Shown here in pieces: positions 17,235 through 27,095 of a stretch of 64,000 bases of DNA. Below the pieces are notes generated by a model that saw only the letters and a list, made by a program, of their open reading frames with translations, was not told where the DNA came from and did not search any database. Location of the stretch: NCBI GenBank assembly GCA_000688615.1, contig JHVA01000001.1:2728001-2792000 (forward strand). Direction: 5' to 3'. Position 1 is the stretch's first letter. Every line of letters starts with the position of its first letter. Position numbers and translations under genes: made by a program. Origin of the DNA: Acidobacteriaceae bacterium KBS 146 (GTDB lineage Bacteria; Acidobacteriota; Terriglobia; Terriglobales; Acidobacteriaceae).

Positions 17235-18764
17235 TCAACCTTGCGCGCTGGCCGATCGCTGCGCCGCCACCAGCCATGGACTGGCGGGAGTTGCCTGTGG
17301 CAGACGTTCGAGGTTCCGGCCATCGTTCTCGGCAACCGAGTAGATCGCAAAAAACTCATCGAGTTGCCGCGTCATCTGCTCCACACGCCCAGCATGTTCT
17401 GCCTTGTCGAACAGGTTTTCTGTCTCCCGGGGATCGGCCCTCAGATCGTAAAGTTCATTTGGAAAGCGGACTCCCCGAAAGGGATACCGAAGGATAAGCT
17501 TGTAGCCCTCGCTTCGAATCATCCGCGCATTGCCGTACTCGCTGAAGACTGTATCCTTTCGCTCCCGCACAGCTTCTCCGCGCAGATGATCCATATATGA
17601 GCGCCCCGGCGAATTAATCTTGCGTGCAGCTTCTGCTTCTGGCGCTGCATGGGCCGCCTCCAGAAGAGTCGCGAACAGGTCGCAGTGGTTCACAGAGAGA
17701 TCGGAGGCCAGGCCTTTAGGAATCCCCCCGCCAGGCCAGGAGATTGCGCATGGAACTCGAATCGACTCCTCCAGAAAGTTCTGCGGAATCGTCGCATTGC
17801 CCTTCTCCCACATGCCATGCTGACCGGCATTGAGACCGTGATCGCCGGTATAGACCACCAGCGTGTTCTCAAGTTGGCCTTGCGACACTAGCTCGTCCAG
17901 AACTCTTCCCACCTCGCGATCGATCGAAGAAGCCGCCGCGTAGTACTGCTCTCGCTTCTTTCGGTCCACACCCGGTTTGTCCGAGACAGGATTGGTTGTC
18001 TTCCCATGAGCAGGAGAGAAGCTCTCCTGAGGAATGTCGCGGAACGTCGCGTCCTTATAGCGCGCAACCAGATCATCCGGCATCTCGTCATGGGGCGAGT
18101 GCGTATCGGTATAACCAACGAACAGAAAAAACGGCTTGTTCTTGGTTGCCGTCTCCGACGCATGCGAACGAAGGAACCGGATCGCCTGATCGGTTAGCAG
18201 TGGCGATTGGAATCCTTCTGCGGTGACAAGCTTTCCATCATCCGAGAAGCGCTGATGACCCAGGTGCGGACACTGGCTCTCCCAGTAGCTGAACCAACGG
18301 TCGAAGCCGGGATGAGGATCACGCTCAAAGCCGCAGTGCCATTTGCCCACCAGGCCGGTGTGATATCCCGCGTTCTTCAGCAGCTCAGATAAAAGTGTCT
18401 GTCCCTTCAACCATGGGGTAGCGTATGCATACGACTTCTCCTCGATCCAGTCATGGATGCCGTGCTGTGAGGGCATTCGCCCCGTAAAAAAGCTGGCACG
18501 AGCAGGAGAGCACACCGGACACGTCGTGAAGGCTTGGTTCATGCGCACGCCGTCTCGTGCAATCCGGGTCATGTTCGGCGTATGGACCTCGGAGTTCCCA
18601 TAAGCCTCCTGCAGCCATTGCCCATGGTCGTCTGTGAGGAACACGAGAATGTTGGGTCTCGCCACGGTCTTCGGCCTTCGAACCCTGGCCCCGGCCTGAC
18701 GGCCAGAGAGAGCCGTAGCCGCTGTAACCGCACTCAGCGATTTAAGAACGTCTCTCCGCCTCAA
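17235..18764 (-). CDS. Sulfatase (formylglycine-dependent), Tat-exported
   Basis: 509 residues from a TTG start with GGAG 8 bases upstream. The N-terminus MRRRDVLKSLSAVTAATALS is a Tat-like signal with RR followed by a hydrophobic stretch. Metal ligands begin at LTDDHG (44-48). The modification site CSPAR (85-89, within CPVCSPARASFFTGRMPSQH) marks Cys85 as the residue converted to formylglycine. Further family strings are GLVGKWHCGF and YTGDHGLNAGQHGMWEKG. It hydrolyses sulfate esters; the natural substrate cannot be read from sequence. No dedicated formylglycine-generating enzyme gene is in the window, so maturation must come from elsewhere. Confidence 0.93.
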   Translation of the reverse strand: MRRRDVLKSLSAVTAATALSGRQAGARVRRPKTVARPNILVFLTDDHGQWLQEAYGNSEVHTPNMTRIARDGVRMNQAFTTCPVCSPARASFFTGRMPSQHGIHDWIEEKSYAYATPWLKGQTLLSELLKNAGYHTGLVGKWHCGFERDPHPGFDRWFSYWESQCPHLGHQRFSDDGKLVTAEGFQSPLLTDQAIRFLRSHASETATKNKPFFLFVGYTDTHSPHDEMPDDLVARYKDATFRDIPQESFSPAHGKTTNPVSDKPGVDRKKREQYYAAASSIDREVGRVLDELVSQGQLENTLVVYTGDHGLNAGQHGMWEKGNATIPQNFLEESIRVPCAISWPGGGIPKGLASDLSVNHCDLFATLLEAAHAAPEAEAARKINSPGRSYMDHLRGEAVRERKDTVFSEYGNARMIRSEGYKLILRYPFRGVRFPNELYDLRADPRETENLFDKAEHAGRVEQMTRQLDEFFAIYSVAENDGRNLERLPQATPASPWLVAAQRSASAQG

Positions 18765-19145
18765 TCCTTGGTTCTCCTAAATGCCTTGGTTCGCTCCTGC
18801 ATGGAAATCGTGCTTCACAATCATCAGGGATGATTGCGTTCCCCAGCCTCTCTTTCCGCGGGGGCCGGTCTACAACCTCCTGTCAAGCCTCGGACAACGC
18901 TAACCCACGGATGATAAAGAGCTTATACCTGCCGATTCGCTGCGCTCTGTTCTCTATATTGGAATCAGCTGCGGAAAAGTCGGCTCCTTCGTCACCTTGA
19001 GCGGCGCCTCAATTACGAAGTCCACCCTTAAGTGCAATGGTTCGAAGACTTTGCACAAAAAAGTACGGGGGAGGGGTATACCTCGGATTACCCCCGGCGA
19101 ACTTGTGGAAGATTTCGTTCCCGCATAGCAGAGACTGAAAGGGAG
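18765..19145. other. 381-base divergent intergenic region (sulfatase / ddl)
   Basis: It holds the leaders of two divergent genes. AGGAG for the TTG-started sulfatase lies at its left edge and GAAAGGGAG for ddl at its right edge. No other gene, repeat or convincing promoter pair was seen. Confidence 0.6.
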
Positions 19146-20354
19146 ATGAAGAAAAAACTGCGTATTGGAATCCTGTTCGGCGGCCGATCCGGCGAACACG
19201 AGGTCTCGCTCCTTTCGGCCGCATCGATCCTCAAGGCCATCGACAAAAAGAAGTACGAAGTCGTCCCCATCGGAATCACAAAGGACGGCCACTGGGTCAC
19301 AGCCTCCGATGCTCACGCCCTGCTCGCTGGCAAACAGGCCCCGGAAAATCCCCGGCTCGCCGGTAATCCCGCAAATACTCCAACCGCAGCAGTGCTCCAG
19401 CGCGGCGAGGCCGTCATTATTCCACCGGTCCCGGCCGATTCCCTTCAGCCCCTGCAGCTCAGCGCCACCTCTGAGATCGCAACCGCGCGCCGCGCTCTTC
19501 ATCTCGACGTCATCTTCCCCGTCCTGCACGGAACCTTCGGAGAAGACGGAACCATCCAGGGCCTCTTCGAGCTCGCCGACATCGCCTACGTCGGCTCCGG
19601 TGTCCTCGGCTCCGCCGCCGGAATGGACAAGGCCGCCATGAAAAAGCTCTTCGCCGCCGCCGGTCTGCCTCAGACGCCGTGGATCTCGCTCCTCCGAAGC
19701 GAATGGCGCGCCAACCCGAGAGCCTGTACCCGAAAGATTGAAGCCGCACTCAAGTATCCGGTCTTCGTAAAGCCAGCCAATCTCGGCTCATCCGTCGGAA
19801 TCAGCAAGGTTCACGACCGCTCCGAACTGGCAGCCGCGATGGACGAAGCTGCCAGCTTCGACCGCAAGCTCGTCATCGAGCAGGGCGTCGGCGGCCAGGG
19901 CGCAAAGCCGCGCGAGCTTGAGGTCGCCGTCCTCGGCAACGACTCGCCCGAAGCCTCGGTCGTGGGCGAGATCATCCCGGGAGCCGAGTTCTACGACTAC
20001 GAAGCCAAGTACCTCTCCGACGCCAGCGTCCCCATCATTCCCGCCAAGTTGACCGCGTCTGAGTCGAAGCAGATTCGCCAGATGGCGATCGAGGCCTTCA
20101 AAGCCTGCGACTGCGCCGGGCTGGCCCGCGTCGACTTCCTGATGGAACCGGCTGCGAAGGGAAAGAAGAACTCAAAGAAGCCGCGCATCTATCTCAACGA
20201 GATCAACACGCTTCCCGGCTTCACCAGCATCTCCATGTATCCCAAGCTGTGGGAGGCGTCTGGGCTGCCCTACAAGCAGCTGATCGACCGCCTGATTCAA
20301 CTTGCCATCGAGCGGCACCAGGAGAAGCAGGAGACGACCTTCTCCCGTAGCTAG
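19146..20354 (+). CDS. ddl: D-alanine-D-alanine ligase
   Basis: 402 residues from the ATG at 19146, with GAAAGGGAG just upstream; an in-frame extension further 5' is not protein-like. It makes the D-Ala-D-Ala dipeptide for peptidoglycan with ATP. Family strings: RIGILFGGRSGEHEVSLLSA at the N-terminus, VLHGTFGEDGTIQG, the ATP-grasp segment FVKPANLGSSVGISKV, and the Mg/substrate region DFLMEP...YLNEINTLPGFTSISMYPKL. Somewhat longer than E. coli DdlA/B because of inserts, including a Lys-rich loop (AAKGKKNSKKPRIY). It stands apart from other cell-wall genes. Confidence 0.96.
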   Translation: MKKKLRIGILFGGRSGEHEVSLLSAASILKAIDKKKYEVVPIGITKDGHWVTASDAHALLAGKQAPENPRLAGNPANTPTAAVLQRGEAVIIPPVPADSLQPLQLSATSEIATARRALHLDVIFPVLHGTFGEDGTIQGLFELADIAYVGSGVLGSAAGMDKAAMKKLFAAAGLPQTPWISLLRSEWRANPRACTRKIEAALKYPVFVKPANLGSSVGISKVHDRSELAAAMDEAASFDRKLVIEQGVGGQGAKPRELEVAVLGNDSPEASVVGEIIPGAEFYDYEAKYLSDASVPIIPAKLTASESKQIRQMAIEAFKACDCAGLARVDFLMEPAAKGKKNSKKPRIYLNEINTLPGFTSISMYPKLWEASGLPYKQLIDRLIQLAIERHQEKQETTFSRS

Positions 20355-20406
20355 GCGTCAGCCTGGCGTTGACTGGTCTGGCCACTGACCGGTAAAGTGG
20401 CGCTCG

Positions 20407-21297
20407 ATGAAAAAAGCGCTGGCTCTTGCGTTACTTATAGCTACGGGCGGATTCGCGTGGTCGCAGCAACGTCCTGCGATCACCGGCATCGCCTTCGTTC
20501 GCGTCTATTCCAGCGACCCTGCTGCGTCAGCCAGTTTCTACGGCAAGACTCTCGGGTTCGGCGCCAGCAAAGACGGCTCGATCACTCGCTACCCGGTCAA
20601 CGACCTGCAGTGGATCGAGGTAGCTCCGCTTCCCTCGCCTGCCCCGCCGACGCGACTGGAGGCGGTCGGATTCATGACCCGCGATGCACGCGCGCTCGAG
20701 AGCTACCTGAAGGCGCACTCAGTTCAGATCGTCGATCCACTCCGTAAAGGACGCTTCAGCGTGCACGACCCCGAAGGCAACCTGATCGTCTTCGTCCAGC
20801 AGGTGAAGGGAGCGGCGATCCCGCCAGCAGTGCCCACAACCGCGGTCTCGCACCGCATTATCCACGCAGGCTTTGTTGTCAAAGATCGCGCTACCGAGGA
20901 TCGCTTCTACCGCGACCTCCTCGGTTTCCGGCCTTACTGGCACGGCGGACCCAACGACACGACGACAAACTGGGTAAGCCAGCAGGTCCCTGAGGGCTCC
21001 GACTGGTTGGAATACATGCTGAACATCAGCCCTGACGCCTCGCTCAAACAGGTCGGCGTGGCGGACCACATGTCGCTCGGAGTTACGCATATGAGCGATG
21101 CCATCGCCGCGCTTGAGCGCAACCACTGCGAAGGTCCGGCCTGCACGGCGTCCAAGAGCGGCCGCGATGGCAAGACGCAGCTGAACCTCTACGATCCAGA
21201 TCTGACGCGCGTTGAGATGATGGAGTTTGAGCCCGCGCAAAAGCCCTGCTGCTCCGAGTTCACAGCGAAACATCCTACTGAACAGGAATCCCGCTAG
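20407..21297 (+). CDS. Exported protein with two VOC domains
   Basis: 296 residues with a signal peptide (MKKALALALLIATGGFAWSQ). Two glyoxalase-like (VOC) halves follow: residues ~24-130 (ITGIAFVRVYSSDPAASASF, then FSVHDPEGNLIVFVQ) and ~145-275 (HAGFVVKDRATEDRFYRDLL, then TQLNLYDPDLTRVEMMEF). VOC proteins are usually cytoplasmic, so a signal peptide is less common. The next gene begins 13 bases downstream on the same strand, so the two form an operon with a Tat-exported TIM-barrel protein; a shared extracytoplasmic sugar-related substrate is possible but not shown. Confidence 0.8.
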   Translation: MKKALALALLIATGGFAWSQQRPAITGIAFVRVYSSDPAASASFYGKTLGFGASKDGSITRYPVNDLQWIEVAPLPSPAPPTRLEAVGFMTRDARALESYLKAHSVQIVDPLRKGRFSVHDPEGNLIVFVQQVKGAAIPPAVPTTAVSHRIIHAGFVVKDRATEDRFYRDLLGFRPYWHGGPNDTTTNWVSQQVPEGSDWLEYMLNISPDASLKQVGVADHMSLGVTHMSDAIAALERNHCEGPACTASKSGRDGKTQLNLYDPDLTRVEMMEFEPAQKPCCSEFTAKHPTEQESR

Positions 21298-21310
21298 GAA
21301 CAAGACGATC

Positions 21311-22174
21311 ATGACGACACGCCGAGAATTCCTTCGCCTCTCCGCCATGGCTGCGGCTGCAGGATGCACGCTGCGCGCCTCCAACGCATTCGCCGGAAAT
21401 CACGATGGCATGACCTACGGCGTGCAGCTCTACATGGTGCGCCAACAGGCTCCTGCCGATCTTGCGGGTGTGTTGAAGCGAATTCATCAGATCGGATTCA
21501 GCCAGATCGAACTCTACCCGATTGCCTACAACCATTCAGCAGCGGAGCTTCGCAGCATCGTCAAGGATTCGGGCCTCGCCTCCGATTCAGGTCATTTTGA
21601 TTACGACACGCTTGAGTCGAAGATCGACTACGCCCGTCAGCTTGGGTTGAAGTACATGGTTTGCTCTATCCTTCCGCAGAAGTTTTGGGGATCACCTGCG
21701 GGGTTTCAGGAGGCAGCGTCGAACCTGAATAAGTGGGGCAAGAAGGTGCACGATGCTGGAATGCAGCTTTGCTTCCACAACCACAATTACGAGTTCAAGC
21801 AGATGAACGGAACCACGGGATTCGATGTATTGATGAAGAATACCGATCCTGCGCTGGTCAAGCTGGAATTCGATCTGTACTGGCTGACGCAGGCTAGGCA
21901 GGATCCCTTAGCGATGATGAAGAAGTACGCCAACCGACTGGTACTGATTCATCTGAAGGATCGCGTTGCGAACTCACCCGTCAACTATGCACCAAACGAC
22001 GAGCAGCACATCATCGAGTTGGGCAAAGGAAGTATTCCGTGGCCTAAGCTGATCTCGCAGGCGCGGGCGCAGGGCGTCCACCTTGCGTTTCTCGATCAGG
22101 ATGAGACGAAACTCCCGGTCTTCGAGAGCCTGAAGGTGAACTTCGATTATTTGAACTCGATCAAGCTGACATAG
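21311..22174 (+). CDS. Tat-exported sugar phosphate isomerase/epimerase-like TIM-barrel protein
   Basis: 287 residues from the ATG at 21311; MTTRREFLRLSAMAAAAGCT is a twin-arginine signal. The mature part starts MTYGVQLYMVRQQA and follows the xylose-isomerase-like (AP endonuclease 2) TIM-barrel pattern: GFSQIELYP, SGHFDYDT, MQLCFHNHNYEF, KLEFDLYWLTQA, LVLIHLKDR, and HLAFLDQDETKLP near the end, with His/Glu/Asp residues at strand ends that could bind a divalent metal. Exported members of this family are frequent in acidobacteria and planctomycetes; the reaction is unknown. Second gene of a two-gene unit. Confidence 0.85.
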   Translation: MTTRREFLRLSAMAAAAGCTLRASNAFAGNHDGMTYGVQLYMVRQQAPADLAGVLKRIHQIGFSQIELYPIAYNHSAAELRSIVKDSGLASDSGHFDYDTLESKIDYARQLGLKYMVCSILPQKFWGSPAGFQEAASNLNKWGKKVHDAGMQLCFHNHNYEFKQMNGTTGFDVLMKNTDPALVKLEFDLYWLTQARQDPLAMMKKYANRLVLIHLKDRVANSPVNYAPNDEQHIIELGKGSIPWPKLISQARAQGVHLAFLDQDETKLPVFESLKVNFDYLNSIKLT

Positions 22175-22498
22175 GCGTGGCAAGACCGAACACAACGAGC
22201 AGTGCATCGCGGCGAAGACACGAAACTCAAAGGTACTATTATCTTAAATTTTCGGAAGTGTCATCCTGAGCGGAGCGCGTCAGCGCGGAGTCGAAGGATC
22301 TTCGGTTTAAATCTTCGATGGAGCAAATAGACCGCAAATCCCTCGACTCCACCTCTTGCGATGAAACTTCGAGAGGCTGCGCCAAGGATGACACCTTTGG
22401 ATGGATTGTGATCATTGCCTGGCCAGCAAGACCCGTCTATTCGAATGCAATGACTCTCTGCGAATCGACCTGATTCCTGTCTCTTCAGGCGCGAGACG
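22175..22498. other. 324-base intergenic region between convergent genes
   Basis: It separates the TIM-barrel gene (plus) from purF (minus). No coding sequence is supported. Its central part is the palindromic intergenic repeat described at 22259-22393, which may serve as a bidirectional terminator. The remaining ~100 bases next to purF show nothing recognisable. Confidence 0.65.
22259..22393. repeat. Copy B of the intergenic repeat, with inverted ends
   Basis: The left end reads GTGTCATCCTGAGCGGAGCG and the right end GCGCCAAGGATGACACCTT, so GTGTCATCCT/AGGATGACAC form perfect inverted termini about 110 bases apart. Inside is GGAGTCGAAGGATC, shared with copy A at 16051. This is the form of a REP/MITE-like mobile palindrome or a large terminator structure. 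Confidence 0.7.
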
Positions 22499-23998
22499 TC
22501 AAACCGTAGCTGTCGCGGGCAGAATCTCCGAAACATCCACCCAATCCGTCGGATAGTCGCCGGTATAACAGGCAGTGCAGAAGTCTCCAGGCTCCAGGCC
22601 GTTGAGAGGTTCCCCTGTCGTACAGGAATGCGTCAGCCCAACGAGAGAGAGATAAGCCAGCGAATCGGCCTCGATGAACTTACGAATTTCTTCCACAGAC
22701 TGGTTGGCAGCGATCAGGTCCTTCTTGCTCGGAGTATCGACGCCGTAGAAACAGGGGGAGACGGTTGGCGGACAAGAGATGCGCATGTGCACTTCAGTCG
22801 CACCTGCGGCGCGCACCATGCGGACGATCTTGCGCGAGGTCGTTCCGCGAATGATGGAGTCATCGATCAGGATGACGCGCTTGCCCTCGAGCAGGGACCG
22901 CATAGGGTTGAGCTTCATCCGAACGCCGAAGTCGCGCACGCGCTGCTCAGGCTGGATAAAGGTGCGTCCGACGTAATGATTACGGATAAGACCAAAGTTA
23001 AAAGGAATGCCGGATTCAGCAGCGTAGCCAAGCGCGGCGGTCACACCGGAGTCGGGCACCGGAACGACCAGGTCGGCTTCGACGCCGGACTCGCGTGCGA
23101 GCTGGCGGCCCATCTCATCGCGGCTCTTCTGGACCCAGCGGCCGTAGATGCGCGAGTCGGGACGGGCGAAGTAGACGTGCTCGAAGATGCAGCTGGCCTG
23201 CCGTGTCTTGGTGTCGAAGTAGCGTGAGGTCACGCCGTCTTCAGAGACCATGACCAGCTCGCCTGGCTTCACATCGCGCTCGTACTTGGCATGCAGCAGA
23301 TCGAACGCGCATGTCTCCGAGGCAAACACGACGGTGTCGGGAGCTCCATCCACACCGGGGATGCGGCCCATCGAGAGCGGACGGAAGCCGTGAGGATCGC
23401 GCGCTGCGAAGATGCGGTTACGTGTCATCATCACGATCGAGAAGGCGCCTTCAACCTGCGAGAGCGAATCGGCGATGCAGTCGACCAGCGTCGAGGCCTT
23501 CGAGTGCGCGATGAGCTGGATGATGATCTCGGAGTCGGAGGTCGTTTGAAAGACCGCGCCGTCGCGCTCCAGGCGCTCGCGCGAGTTGCCGAGATTTACA
23601 AGGTTGCCATTGTGCGCGATGGCAATCAGTCCCTTGGTGCTCTCAACCGAGATAGGCTGCGCGTTCAACAGAGCAGAGTCTCCCGTGGTGGAGTAGCGCG
23701 TGTGACCGATGGCCATGTGACCAGGCAGCTTCTGCAGCACGTCATCGGTGAAGATCTCCGAGACCAGGCCCATGCCTTTAATGTCGTTGACGTTCTGTCC
23801 ATCGGCGCTGGCGATGCCGGCAGACTCCTGCCCGCGATGCTGCAACGAGTAGAGACCCCAGTACGTCATGCGTGCTGCATCGTGATGATTATAGATGGCC
23901 ATCACGCCGCACTCTTCGCGCAGCTTGTCGAAGGGAGTGGCGTCGTCCTGCATGTCTTCCATTACGTCTTCTTCGAGTTTGGTGAGTTCGTTGTTCAT
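22499..23998 (-). CDS. purF: Amidophosphoribosyltransferase
   Basis: 499 residues from the ATG at 23998, which overlaps the purL stop by four bases (ATGA). It catalyses the first committed step of purine synthesis, PRPP plus glutamine to phosphoribosylamine. The glutamine-amidotransferase domain begins after a 29-residue propeptide with the nucleophile Cys30 ([15 protein letters not shown]), followed by [13 protein letters not shown] and [12 protein letters not shown]. The phosphoribosyltransferase domain has [20 protein letters not shown]. The segment [20 protein letters not shown] near the C-terminus, with other Cys residues, fits the Bacillus-type enzyme that carries a propeptide and an Fe-S cluster. 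Confidence 0.97.
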   Translation of the reverse strand: MNNELTKLEEDVMEDMQDDATPFDKLREECGVMAIYNHHDAARMTYWGLYSLQHRGQESAGIASADGQNVNDIKGMGLVSEIFTDDVLQKLPGHMAIGHTRYSTTGDSALLNAQPISVESTKGLIAIAHNGNLVNLGNSRERLERDGAVFQTTSDSEIIIQLIAHSKASTLVDCIADSLSQVEGAFSIVMMTRNRIFAARDPHGFRPLSMGRIPGVDGAPDTVVFASETCAFDLLHAKYERDVKPGELVMVSEDGVTSRYFDTKTRQASCIFEHVYFARPDSRIYGRWVQKSRDEMGRQLARESGVEADLVVPVPDSGVTAALGYAAESGIPFNFGLIRNHYVGRTFIQPEQRVRDFGVRMKLNPMRSLLEGKRVILIDDSIIRGTTSRKIVRMVRAAGATEVHMRISCPPTVSPCFYGVDTPSKKDLIAANQSVEEIRKFIEADSLAYLSLVGLTHSCTTGEPLNGLEPGDFCTACYTGDYPTDWVDVSEILPATATV

Positions 23999-26475
23999 GC
24001 AGTCACCAGTTCTTCTGCGATCTGCGATTCGAGAGCGCCGGACCACGCCGCCTTCAATTCAGAGATATGCGCTTCGATCTTCGCTGCTTCGCCTGTTTTC
24101 GCGAAGCGGTTGTCAGTGTCTTCGACCGGAGAGTAGAGAGGCGCTGTAATGCGGATAGCTCCTTCAGTAACTACACCGATCTTACGAGCGGAAGGGGCAC
24201 TTACTTTGCTCGATGGCGCTAAACCACCACTAAATAATTGCTCGAGACGGGCCACGTTCTCGGGACGGCATGCAAGCAGAACGCGATCTGCGTGTTCGCC
24301 AAAGAGGCGATACATTGGAACTGTTTCAGGGAGGCCAATCAGTTCCACATCGACCCCGAGATCTCTAGCAAAACAACCTTCAACCAGCTCGACGGCAAGA
24401 CTGTCGGAGAGATCACGAGCCGCTGTGAGCAAGCCTTCTTGAGAAGCCTGAACCAGAAGCTTATTCAACTCTGCCAAAGGTTCAAGGAATGGTGCGTGAG
24501 CGGTTGGCGGTGTTCCCCAGAGTTCGTGCAGGACAACTTTTGCGTACTCCGATGAGCCAAATTCTTGCAGAGCAGAATCTCCGGCTGCGCTTCCGTTTTC
24601 AACCAGTAGAAGCACGTCTCCCACATTGGCAAAATCAGAGGGAACAGCCTTGGTCACATCGTCGATGATGCCCACGATGCCAAGCACTGGCGTCGGATAT
24701 ATTCCCACGCCCTTGGTCTCGTTGTAGAGCGAGACGTTCCCGCCGGTGACCGGCGTTCCCAACGCATTGCAAGCCTCGGCGATGCCGTCGATAGCGGCGG
24801 AGAGCTGCGCCATGATCTCGGGCTTCTCTGGGTTGCCGAAGTTCAGGCAGTTCGTCGCGGAGACCGGAGTCGCACCGGTACAGGCTACCTTGCGTGCGGC
24901 TTCGGCGACGGCGTGCATCGCTCCGAGTTTGGGATCGAGATAGGTCCAGCGGCCATTGCCTGCAAGAGCCATCGCAAGACCGCGCTCGCGCGGGGCGTGC
25001 TTCTGTTCCCTGTCGTCGGTCGGAGAGAGCGAGGTGCCCTTGGTTCCCGTTCCCTTGATGCGCATGACGCCGGCTTCGCCGCCGGGGCCCTGCACAGTGT
25101 TGGTCTGGACCATGGAGTCGTATTGCTCATAGACCCAGTGCTTGTCGCAGATGTTGGAGCTTGCGAGGAGCTTCTTGAGGTCGGCGGTGTAGTCGCGCGG
25201 CTTCTTCAGCTCTTCGAGGATGTGCGCTGGGGGATCGAGTGGGACCGGAGCCTTCCAGGTACCGACGGGGCGGTGATAGACAGGAGCGTCGTCGGTGAGG
25301 AACTGGTTGGGGATGTCGGCCACCAGAACGCCGCCCTGCGTGATGTGCATGTTCGGCTTCTCGGTGACGTGGCCGACGATGGAGGCGTCGAGGCCCCACT
25401 TCGAGAAGACATCGAGAACTTCAACGGCTCGTTCTTTATCGGCGACCAGAAGCATGCGCTCCTGCGACTCCGACAGCATGATCTCGTAGCTGGTCATGCC
25501 GGTCTCGCGTTGCGGTACACGGTCGAGCTCGACGGTCAGGCCGAGGCCTCCGCGCGCTCCCATCTCGCAGGTGGAGCAGGTGAGGCCAGCGGCACCCATG
25601 TCCTGGATGCCGAGGACGGCGCCGGTGGCCATCGCCTCGATGCAGGCCTCGAGCAGCAGCTTCTCCAGGAAGGGATCGCCCATCTGAACGTTGGGGCGCT
25701 TCTGTTCGGAGCCTTCGGTAAACTCTTCGCTAGCCATTGTGGCGCCGTGGATGCCGTCGCGGCCGGTCTTGGCGCCGACGTAGATGACGGGGTTTCCAAC
25801 GCCAACAGCCTTGGCATAAAAGATCTCGTCCTTTTTGACGAGGCCAAGCGCGAAGGCGTTCAGCAGCGGGTTGCCGGAGTAACAGGGCTCGAAGCGGGTC
25901 TCGCCGCCGAGGTTGGGCACGCCGAAGCAGTTGCCGTATCCAGCTACGCCGTGGACGACGCCAGTAGCGACCTGATGGTTCTTGCGGCGTAGCGCCTCGT
26001 CGGGCTCGGCCTCGTCGAGGGGTCCGAAGCGGAGCGAGTCCATCACGGCCAGCGGACGGGCGTTCATGGTGAAGATATCGCGCAAAATTCCGCCGACTCC
26101 AGTGGCGGCGCCCTGGTAGGGCTCAATGTAGCTGGGGTGGTTGTGCGATTCGATCTTGAAAGCACAGGCCCATCCGTCACCCACGTCGATGATGCCGGCG
26201 TTCTCGCCGGGTCCCTGGACCACGCTGCCTGGACCTGAGGATCGCTCGCCCCTGGTGGGAAGTCTTTTCAAATGAACACGGGATGACTTATAGGAGCAGT
26301 GCTCCGACCACATCACCGAAAAGATCCCCAGCTCTGTAAGGCTGGGCACGCGGCCGAGGGCCTCTTCAATTCGCTTGTATTCGTCCGGTGTGATGCTGTG
26401 CTGCTTCAACAGCTCCGGCGTGATAGTCGCTGGGGAGGGTACCGCTGTGGGGTGTTCCGCTTGCAGATTGGCCAT
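23995..26475 (-). CDS. purL: Phosphoribosylformylglycinamidine synthase, large subunit
   Basis: 826 residues, the short PurL form that needs separate PurS and PurQ; neither is in this window. It converts FGAR to FGAM with ATP using ammonia from PurQ. Strings seen: [17 protein letters not shown] near the N-terminus, [20 protein letters not shown] with the catalytic His, [35 protein letters not shown], and [13 protein letters not shown]. Two AIRS-type halves are present. It is the upstream member of a purL-purF unit joined by an ATGA overlap, and is followed at its 5' side by dut on the same strand. Confidence 0.97.
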   Translation of the reverse strand: MANLQAEHPTAVPSPATITPELLKQHSITPDEYKRIEEALGRVPSLTELGIFSVMWSEHCSYKSSRVHLKRLPTRGERSSGPGSVVQGPGENAGIIDVGDGWACAFKIESHNHPSYIEPYQGAATGVGGILRDIFTMNARPLAVMDSLRFGPLDEAEPDEALRRKNHQVATGVVHGVAGYGNCFGVPNLGGETRFEPCYSGNPLLNAFALGLVKKDEIFYAKAVGVGNPVIYVGAKTGRDGIHGATMASEEFTEGSEQKRPNVQMGDPFLEKLLLEACIEAMATGAVLGIQDMGAAGLTCSTCEMGARGGLGLTVELDRVPQRETGMTSYEIMLSESQERMLLVADKERAVEVLDVFSKWGLDASIVGHVTEKPNMHITQGGVLVADIPNQFLTDDAPVYHRPVGTWKAPVPLDPPAHILEELKKPRDYTADLKKLLASSNICDKHWVYEQYDSMVQTNTVQGPGGEAGVMRIKGTGTKGTSLSPTDDREQKHAPRERGLAMALAGNGRWTYLDPKLGAMHAVAEAARKVACTGATPVSATNCLNFGNPEKPEIMAQLSAAIDGIAEACNALGTPVTGGNVSLYNETKGVGIYPTPVLGIVGIIDDVTKAVPSDFANVGDVLLLVENGSAAGDSALQEFGSSEYAKVVLHELWGTPPTAHAPFLEPLAELNKLLVQASQEGLLTAARDLSDSLAVELVEGCFARDLGVDVELIGLPETVPMYRLFGEHADRVLLACRPENVARLEQLFSGGLAPSSKVSAPSARKIGVVTEGAIRITAPLYSPVEDTDNRFAKTGEAAKIEAHISELKAAWSGALESQIAEELVTA

Positions 26476-26537
26476 GGCTCGCTAGGTTGATTGTACGTGA
26501 CTGGAGCCGATTGCCTGCACCCTCCACTGTGCAATTG

Positions 26538-26981
26538 CTATCGGGCACCCGTGCTGCCGAATCCCCCGGCTCCGCGCGTGGCATCGCCGAGTTCTGCCAC
26601 TTCTTCAAACTCGGCCTGGATACGATGAACAATCCTGAGCTGGGCGATCCGGTCTCCGGTTTTCAGCTCCATCGCGGCGGCACCCAGATTGGTCACCACG
26701 ACGCGGATCTCGCCGCGATATCCGGGATCGATGACGCCGGCCAGCGTAGTGAGCCCCCTCAGAGCAAGGCCTGAGCGATCTTCGACCAGAGCGCCGTGGG
26801 TCGAAGGAAACTCCATCGCAATTCCGGTGGGCACGGCCATAGTCGAACCAGGCTCGAGGATCAGGCCTTCGGAGGCATAGAGGTCCGCCGCGAGGTCCCC
26901 ATACTCGCCCACATGAGCGTAACGGGGAAGTTTCGCCTGCTCTACCAATTTTTTTACCTTTAACCGCACTCCGTTGGTCAT
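26538..26981 (-). CDS. dut: dUTP pyrophosphatase
   Basis: 147 residues from the ATG at 26981, with AAGGAACGA upstream; longer in-frame extensions are unlike the family. The trimeric dUTPase hydrolyses dUTP to dUMP and keeps uracil out of DNA. The five conserved motifs are visible: AADLYAS, DRSGLALRGL, GVIDPGYRGEIRVVV (with the catalytic Asp), GDRIAQLRIV, and the mobile C-terminal GAGGFGSTGAR. Cytoplasmic. It precedes purL on the same strand with a 62-base gap, so a dut-purL-purF transcript is possible. Confidence 0.95.
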   Translation of the reverse strand: MTNGVRLKVKKLVEQAKLPRYAHVGEYGDLAADLYASEGLILEPGSTMAVPTGIAMEFPSTHGALVEDRSGLALRGLTTLAGVIDPGYRGEIRVVVTNLGAAAMELKTGDRIAQLRIVHRIQAEFEEVAELGDATRGAGGFGSTGAR

Positions 26982-27095
26982 CGCTACAATCGTTCCTTTT
27001 CTTGAAGAACAGCCCTTCTGCGATGATCGCTGGGGAGACAACGAAAAGCAAACGCGGTATCGCAAGGGAAACACGGCGACTAAAATCGATCTACG

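Noticed and set aside
24913..25992. A 359-codon open frame antisense to purL
   Set aside because: Same cause: codon bias of purL. Composition is unlike a real protein and there is no ribosome-binding site.
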